NCBI RefSeq assembly: GCF_004801885.1 | Contig: NZ_SSSM01000004.1 | Location: 310,001-374,000, forward strand | Length of the DNA: 64,000 bases | From: Naasia lichenicola | GTDB taxonomy: Bacteria > Actinomycetota > Actinomycetes > Actinomycetales > Microbacteriaceae | Direction of reading: 5' to 3' | The notes under the pieces: model-generated | Database searches by the model: none | Told to the model about the DNA's origin: nothing | What the model saw: the letters and a program-made list of their open reading frames with translations, nothing else | Position numbers and translations under genes: made by a program | In this document: piece by piece, positions 61,136 through 64,000 of the stretch | How positions within the stretch are numbered: position 1 is the first letter of the stretch | Layout: every line of letters begins with the position of its first letter

Positions 61136-61172
61136 GACCGGGCGCGTCGCGCGGAACGCGGCGCACCCGGTC
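61136..61172 (-). promoter_or_regulatory. Intra-operon stem-loop between binding-protein and ATPase genes
   Basis: GACCGGGCGCG (61136-61146) pairs with CGCACCCGGTC (61162-61172) allowing one G.U pair, loop of 15. It lies in the 147-base gap downstream of the binding-protein gene. GGTGGTGCTG flanks it on both sides as a direct repeat. Such hairpins often give more binding protein than ATPase mRNA (inference). Confidence 0.55.
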
Positions 61173-61201
61173 GGTGGTGCTGTTGGTGCGGGTGGAGTGT
61201 G

Positions 61202-62350
61202 TTACTCCGCCTTGGCGCCGTCGATCTCGGCCTGGGTCCAGTAGCCGGTGTCGATGAGTGCGGTCGTGATGTTGTCCTTGACCACGGTGACCGGCTGCAG
61301 CAGGTAGGAAGGAACGACCTTCACACCGTTGTCGTAGTCGGTCGTGTTGTTGACCTCGGGCTCTTCGCCGTTGAGGACGGCAACGGTCATCTTCACGGCC
61401 TGGGCCGCGAGGTCGCGGGTGTCCTTGAAGATGGTCGCGTACTGCTCGCCGGTCTCGATGTACTGGACGGAGAGAACCTCTGCGTCCTGACCCGAGATGA
61501 TCGGCCATCCGGCGCCGACGGCGTAGCCGTTGTCCTTCAGGGCCGATGCGATGCCACGGCTCAGGCCGTCGTAGGGCGAGAGCACGGCGTTGACCTTGCT
61601 GCCGTCGGAGTAGCTCTTGGTGAGCAGGTCCTCCATGCGGGCCTGGGCGTTGGCGCCCAGCCAGTCCTGCGTGGCCACGACGTTGAAGTCCGTCTGGCCC
61701 GACTTGACGACGAGCGTGCCGGCGTCGATGAGGGGCTGGAGGACGTCCATCGCTCCGTTGAAGAAGAACGTGGCGTTGTTGTCGTCGGACGAACCGGCGA
61801 ACAGCTCGATGTTGAACGGACCGGCGGGTGCGCCGTCGATCGGGGTTCCGTCGAGCTCGGTGAGGCCGAGGCCGTTGAGGACCGACCACGCCTGCTGCTG
61901 TCCGACAAGGAAGTTGTCGAACGTGGCGTAGTAGCTCACCGCGTCGGTGTTGACGAGCAAGCGGTCATAGGCGATGACCTGGATGTCCTGGCTGGCTGCC
62001 TCTTCGAGGACCGTGGTCAGCGCGGAGCCGTCCTTGGCCGCCACGATCAGGGCGACTGCGCCCTTGGTGATCATGTTCTCGATCTGGCTGATCTGGGTGG
62101 GGATGTCATCCTCGGCGTACTGCAGGTCCGTGGTGAAGCCCTGGTCCTCGAGCTGCTCCTTCAGGGCGTTGCCGTCCTGGATCCAGCGCTCGGACTGCTG
62201 GGTCGGCATCGCGATGCCGACGAGCTGTCCGCCGCCCTCATCGGCTCCGCTGGACGAGCTGCCACCGGTGGTTCCGCCGCCTGCGCACGCAGACAGCGAG
62301 GCAACGATCGCTCCCGCTGCAAGCAGGGCGACGATTCCTCTCTTCTTCAC
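61202..62350 (-). CDS. chvE: Multiple-monosaccharide ABC transporter binding lipoprotein (ChvE-like)
   Basis: 382 residues from GTG 62350, chosen because GAGGAAA lies four bases upstream. [20 protein letters not shown] precedes the lipobox cysteine (LSAC), so it is anchored outside the membrane. The mature part starts with [20 protein letters not shown], the ChvE/periplasmic-binding fold, followed by [20 protein letters not shown]. It captures L-arabinose or related sugars; araA 144 bases upstream points to arabinose. An ATG at 62365 is an alternative start. Confidence 0.93.
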   Translation of the reverse strand: MKKRGIVALLAAGAIVASLSACAGGGTTGGSSSSGADEGGGQLVGIAMPTQQSERWIQDGNALKEQLEDQGFTTDLQYAEDDIPTQISQIENMITKGAVALIVAAKDGSALTTVLEEAASQDIQVIAYDRLLVNTDAVSYYATFDNFLVGQQQAWSVLNGLGLTELDGTPIDGAPAGPFNIELFAGSSDDNNATFFFNGAMDVLQPLIDAGTLVVKSGQTDFNVVATQDWLGANAQARMEDLLTKSYSDGSKVNAVLSPYDGLSRGIASALKDNGYAVGAGWPIISGQDAEVLSVQYIETGEQYATIFKDTRDLAAQAVKMTVAVLNGEEPEVNNTTDYDNGVKVVPSYLLQPVTVVKDNITTALIDTGYWTQAEIDGAKAE

Positions 62351-62493
62351 TGTGTTTCCTCTCATGTGCCTGTTAAGGCTGATTGCTAGGGACGCCCATG
62401 TCTGCAGCATCTCTGGTGTCTCGGGCCCGATGGACTCGAGGTCTTCTCGCTCGGGCGCGGGTGCGCTCGGACGGAAATCTGTGTCGGGGGTGG

Positions 62494-64000
62494 CTAGATC
62501 CCCTCCTTCAGCCGGTAGTACGCCGCGTTCCACTGCGTCTCGCGCTGGAACCCTGCGAGGGTGGTGTCCTCGTCGATGACGAGGAGCTCGATGCCCGCCA
62601 TGACGGCGAAGTCACGGAAGACCTCGACGCCGACGGCGTTGCTCATCACGGTGTGGTGAGCCGCTCCCGCGACGAGCCAGGCCGACGCCGATGTGCGGAA
62701 GTCGGGAGCCGGCTTCCAGATCGCGCGACCGACGGGCAGGTTCGGCATGGGCTCGGGCAGGTCGACGTTCTCGACGACGTTGGCGACGAGGCGGAACCGG
62801 TCCCGCATGTCGGACATGGCGACGACCACCGCGGGGCCCGCGTCTGCGGTGAAGACCAGGCGCACCGGGTCCTCCTTGCCGCCGATGCCGAGTGCGTGGA
62901 TCTCGAGGCTGGCCTTCTTGGAGCTGAGGGCCGCGTTCACCTCGAGCATGTGGGCGCCCAGGATGAGCTCGCTGCCCGGCGTCAGGTGGTAGGTGTAGTC
63001 CTCCATCAGGCTCGCGCCGCCGGGGAGGCCCGATCCCATCACGTTCGCGACGTGCACGAGGACGGCGGTCTTCCAATCGCCCTCGCCGCCGAAGCCGTAG
63101 CCGTCCGCCATCAGGCGCTGGACGGCGAGGCCGGGCAGCTGCTTGAGCCGACCGAGGTCTTCGAAGCTGTCGGTGAAGGCGCCGAAGCCGCCCGCCTCGA
63201 GGAAGGATCGCAGGCCCAGCTCGATCCGTGCGCCGTCGCGGAGCGACTCGCGTCGTGCGCCCTCCGCCTGCAGCTCGGGGACCACGTCGTACTCGGCGTC
63301 GTAGACCGCGACGAGCGCGTCGACCTCGGCCTCGGAGACGGCGTCGACGGCGTCGGCCAGCTCATTGACGCCCCACGTGTTGACCTGGACGCCGAGGCGG
63401 CGCTCGGCCTCGGTCTTGTCGCCCTCGGTGACGGCGACGTAGCGCATGTTGTCGCCGAAGCGGGCGACCTTGAGGGAGCGGACGGCGGCGAAGCCGGCGG
63501 CGGCGCGGGTCCAGGACTCGACCTGCCCGACGACGACCGCGTCGGAGACGTGGCCGACGACGATCTTGTGCGGGATGCCGAGGCGGCTGAGGATGTAGCC
63601 GTACTCCCGGTCGCCGTGAGCGGCCTGGTTGAGATTCATGAAGTCGAAGTCGATCTCGCCCCAGGGCAGCTCGACGTTCGCCTGCGTGTGCAGGTGGAGG
63701 AGGGGCTTCTGCAGCGCCTCGAGGCCCGAGATCCACATCTTGGCGGGCGAGAAGGTGTGCATCCAGGTGATGAGGCCGATGACCCGATCGTCCGCGTTGG
63801 CGTCGAGCGTGGCCCGGCGGATCGACTCACTGTCGGTGAGCACCGGCTTCCAGACAACGGTCACCGGGACGCCCGCGCCCAGCTCGTCGGCGATGGCGCG
63901 CGACTGCTCGGCCACCTGACGGAGGGTCTCCTCGCCGTACAGGCCCTGGCTCCCGGTCAGGAACCAGACCTCGTAGGCGGCGAGGTCGGGGGTGATGCGG
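62494..64000 (-). CDS. araA: L-arabinose isomerase, 5' end beyond the window
   Basis: At least 501 residues; the frame is open to the right edge with [20 protein letters not shown] then [12 protein letters not shown], the AraA N-terminus, so only a few residues are missing. Metal and catalytic regions include [12 protein letters not shown] and the C-terminal [14 protein letters not shown]. It interconverts L-arabinose and L-ribulose. It is followed by the ABC genes chvE-mmsA-mmsB, so uptake and first step are in one direction. araB and araD are probably upstream, outside the window. Confidence 0.96.
   Translation of the reverse strand, partial: RITPDLAAYEVWFLTGSQGLYGEETLRQVAEQSRAIADELGAGVPVTVVWKPVLTDSESIRRATLDANADDRVIGLITWMHTFSPAKMWISGLEALQKPLLHLHTQANVELPWGEIDFDFMNLNQAAHGDREYGYILSRLGIPHKIVVGHVSDAVVVGQVESWTRAAAGFAAVRSLKVARFGDNMRYVAVTEGDKTEAERRLGVQVNTWGVNELADAVDAVSEAEVDALVAVYDAEYDVVPELQAEGARRESLRDGARIELGLRSFLEAGGFGAFTDSFEDLGRLKQLPGLAVQRLMADGYGFGGEGDWKTAVLVHVANVMGSGLPGGASLMEDYTYHLTPGSELILGAHMLEVNAALSSKKASLEIHALGIGGKEDPVRLVFTADAGPAVVVAMSDMRDRFRLVANVVENVDLPEPMPNLPVGRAIWKPAPDFRTSASAWLVAGAAHHTVMSNAVGVEVFRDFAVMAGIELLVIDEDTTLAGFQRETQWNAAYYRLKEGI

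Overview
The window is a GC-rich chromosomal segment of an actinobacterium, most likely a Microbacterium or a close Microbacteriaceae relative. I infer this from strong G/C third-position bias, frequent GTG/TTG starts, GTGA/ATGA gene overlaps, actinobacterial families (DUF4244, the topA-linked Tad cluster, a Rv2578c-type radical SAM protein) and a gene order (holB-tmk-topA, tad, acs, ridA, ponA, metallophosphoesterase, asd-lysC, recR, dnaX) that follows the Rv3644c-Rv3721c order known from Mycobacterium. No phage, plasmid, transposase, CRISPR array or rRNA operon was seen; the content is core-genome housekeeping plus intergenic repeats.

Layout. 1-4917: truncated membrane protein, MOSC protein, YihY/BrkB membrane protein, exonuclease III, trpS and a HAD phosphatase. 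4999-8818: riboflavin operon ribD-ribE-ribBA-ribH behind an FMN riboswitch. 8935-14728: ribokinase, MHS-type transporter, a small HTH protein with tandem operators, an ABC exporter, and a DUF559-like protein. 14864-19606: succinate-semialdehyde dehydrogenase, nicotinamidase, D-Ala-D-Ala carboxypeptidase, Gfo/Idh/MocA oxidoreductase, then tRNA-Thr and a TetR regulator. 20633-26743: operon topA-tmk-holB-peptidase (minus strand). 26813-30004: compact Tad/Flp-type secretion cluster with a one-gene TadB/TadC-like protein. 30412-36790: acs, a RidA pair, a class A PBP with PASTA domains and a metallophosphoesterase. 37050-40923: histidine kinase, degenerate kinase-like partner, response regulator and thymidine kinase, all overlapping or adjacent. 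41071-49824: radical SAM protein, mqo, SGNH hydrolase, asd, lysC, recR, dnaX. 50172-52022: small protein, tRNA-Ser, SRP RNA, VOC protein, membrane protein. 52192-58043: saccharopine-dehydrogenase-like protein, two-part cation:proton antiporter, Bcr/CflA exporter, glycerate kinase. 58217-64000: sugar ABC transporter (ChvE/MmsA/MmsB type) following L-arabinose isomerase, i.e. pentose uptake and entry into catabolism.

The least expected content lies between genes. Two families of palindromic intergenic repeats recur across the window: family A (about 57 bp, four copies) and family B (about 105-118 bp, five copies, each with three copies of a short unit, two at one end and one inverted at the other). 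Nearly all sit within a few bases of a stop codon, so they may be transcript 3' ends or small mobile/REP-like elements. Other points of note are the kinase/degenerate-kinase/regulator module, a ribD reading frame that runs through into ribE, an FMN riboswitch whose downstream hairpin can mask the ribD ribosome binding site, tandem palindromic operators over a probably leaderless promoter, and a thymidine kinase gene without a normal start codon.
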